A stretch of 6,501 bases of DNA, from contig DMUF01000246.1 in assembly GCA_003476445.1 (NCBI GenBank), positions 602 through 7,102 of the forward strand, written 5' to 3'. Below, piece after piece: positions 5,888 to 6,501 of this stretch (position 1 is the first letter of the stretch; each line of letters begins with the position of its first letter). This DNA is from Gammaproteobacteria bacterium (lineage in GTDB: Bacteria; Pseudomonadota; Gammaproteobacteria; Pseudomonadales; Azotimanducaceae). Both the position numbers and the translations under genes were made by a program. The notes beneath the pieces were generated by a model, which was not told the origin of the DNA, did not search any database, and worked only from the letters and a program-made list of their open reading frames with translations.

Positions 5888-6501
5888 ATGACTGCGCCGC
5901 TTGAAGGCATTCGGGTTCTGGAAGTTGCAAGCTGGCTCGCGGTACCGAGCTGCGCAAGCCTGCTCGCCGATCTCGGTGCGACCGTGATCAAGGTCGAACC
6001 ACCCTCCGGGGACGCCTACCGGCGACTCTACGCGGGGCTGATGGGCGAGGATTTCATACATCCCACCTATCAGTTCGACAATCGCGGCAAGCGCGGCGTG
6101 TGCGTTGATCTGGAGCAGCCCGAAGGTCAGGCGCTCGTGCATCGTCTTGCGCGCGACGTGGATATCTTTCTCACTAACCTCACCGCGCCGCGCCTCGCCC
6201 GCTACCGATTGACAGACGAGGACATACACGCGATCGCCCCGAAAGCGATCTACGCGGTGCTCGCCGGCTTCGGCACGAAGGGTCCAGACAGCCAGCGTCA
6301 GGCATTCGACCAGACGGCGTTCTGGGCGCGTTCCGGCGCCATGTCGGTCTTCGGCGACCGCGACGATGGCCCGCTCATCGCGCGCGGCGGCTATGGTGAC
6401 CGCACGACCGCGCTCAATCTGCTCTCAGCGATTCTTGCGGCACTCAGACTGCGGGATCAAACGGGCGAACCGCAGTACGTGGAGGTCACGCTGCAGCGCA
6501 C
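5888..6501 (+). CDS. Family III (CaiB/BaiF) CoA-transferase, N-terminal part (cut by window edge)
   Basis: The first 204 codons are visible and the gene runs past the window. Residues 4-37 follow the family start (LEGIRVLEVAS, then LLADLGATVIKVE), with PPSGDAYRR at 38-46. The region FDNRGKRGVCVDLEQPEGQ (63-81) is the conserved nucleotide/CoA-binding stretch, and GYGDRTTAL (169-177) places Asp171 as the likely catalytic aspartate, near Asp169 of formyl-CoA transferase, where CoA thioester transfer proceeds through an acyl-enzyme anhydride. QTGEPQYVEVTL near the visible end is also typical. These cytoplasmic enzymes move CoA between carboxylic acids, commonly to activate a substrate for degradation. 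Which acids cannot be told. GGGGAG (5875-5880) stands seven bases before the ATG, a strong start. Position 22 is Cys in PSCAS where Gly or Ala is common; probably neutral. It is divergent from the peptidase gene, so it has its own promoter. Confidence 0.92.
   Translation, partial: MTAPLEGIRVLEVASWLAVPSCASLLADLGATVIKVEPPSGDAYRRLYAGLMGEDFIHPTYQFDNRGKRGVCVDLEQPEGQALVHRLARDVDIFLTNLTAPRLARYRLTDEDIHAIAPKAIYAVLAGFGTKGPDSQRQAFDQTAFWARSGAMSVFGDRDDGPLIARGGYGDRTTALNLLSAILAALRLRDQTGEPQYVEVTLQR

Noticed and set aside
5702..6229. A 175-codon minus-strand open frame over the spacer and CoA-transferase
   Set aside because: It lies opposite a CoA-transferase with clear family motifs and has no domain features of its own.
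1..6501. Oxalate degradation module (formyl-CoA transferase plus oxalyl-CoA decarboxylase)
   Set aside because: The CoA-transferase and the ThDP enzyme are almost 6 kb apart in different transcription units, both are partial, and the ThDP fragment gives no oxalyl-CoA-specific signal.

Overview
This is GC-rich, densely packed bacterial chromosomal DNA. Gene content and Shine-Dalgarno-type leaders suggest a proteobacterium, perhaps a gammaproteobacterial heterotroph. That is an inference from gene style (an exported oligopeptidase B, a UMF1-type transporter, an amidohydrolase-2 protein and a CaiB/BaiF CoA-transferase), because no taxonomic marker gene is present. Six protein genes can be supported, two of them cut by the window edges. 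I see no RNA gene, insertion sequence, CRISPR array, prophage or replication origin.

Left block (1-1320, minus strand): an amidohydrolase-2 family metal enzyme (1320 down to 202) is followed after 10 bases by the start of a thiamine-diphosphate (ThDP)-dependent enzyme that runs off the left edge. The ribosome site of the second gene overlaps the stop codon of the first, so the two look translationally coupled. A TetR-type regulator (1489-1989, plus strand) is divergent from them across a 168-base spacer. That spacer holds a GC-rich hairpin and a 16-base inverted repeat, and a perfect 14-base palindrome lies across the tetR start codon. This arrangement suggests a regulator that controls itself and the neighbouring catabolic pair.

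Central block (2039-5683, minus strand): a probable exported oligopeptidase B-like S9 serine peptidase is followed 42 bases later by a UMF1/ATG22-like MFS transporter, probably as one operon. The simplest reading is peptide cleavage outside the cytoplasmic membrane coupled to transport, but the substrate of the transporter cannot be read from sequence. The MFS gene and tetR converge across 49 bases without a convincing terminator.

Right block (5888-6501, plus strand): the N-terminal 204 codons of a family III CoA-transferase, divergent from the peptidase across about 200 bases that hold only a small inverted repeat and a short direct repeat.

Taken together, this looks like an accessory catabolic neighbourhood (metal-dependent hydrolase or decarboxylase, ThDP enzyme, CoA-transferase, regulator) next to a peptide-use operon. 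I found no clearly new biological system. The most interesting material is the tetR/amidohydrolase control region and the uncharacterised amidohydrolase-ThDP pair.
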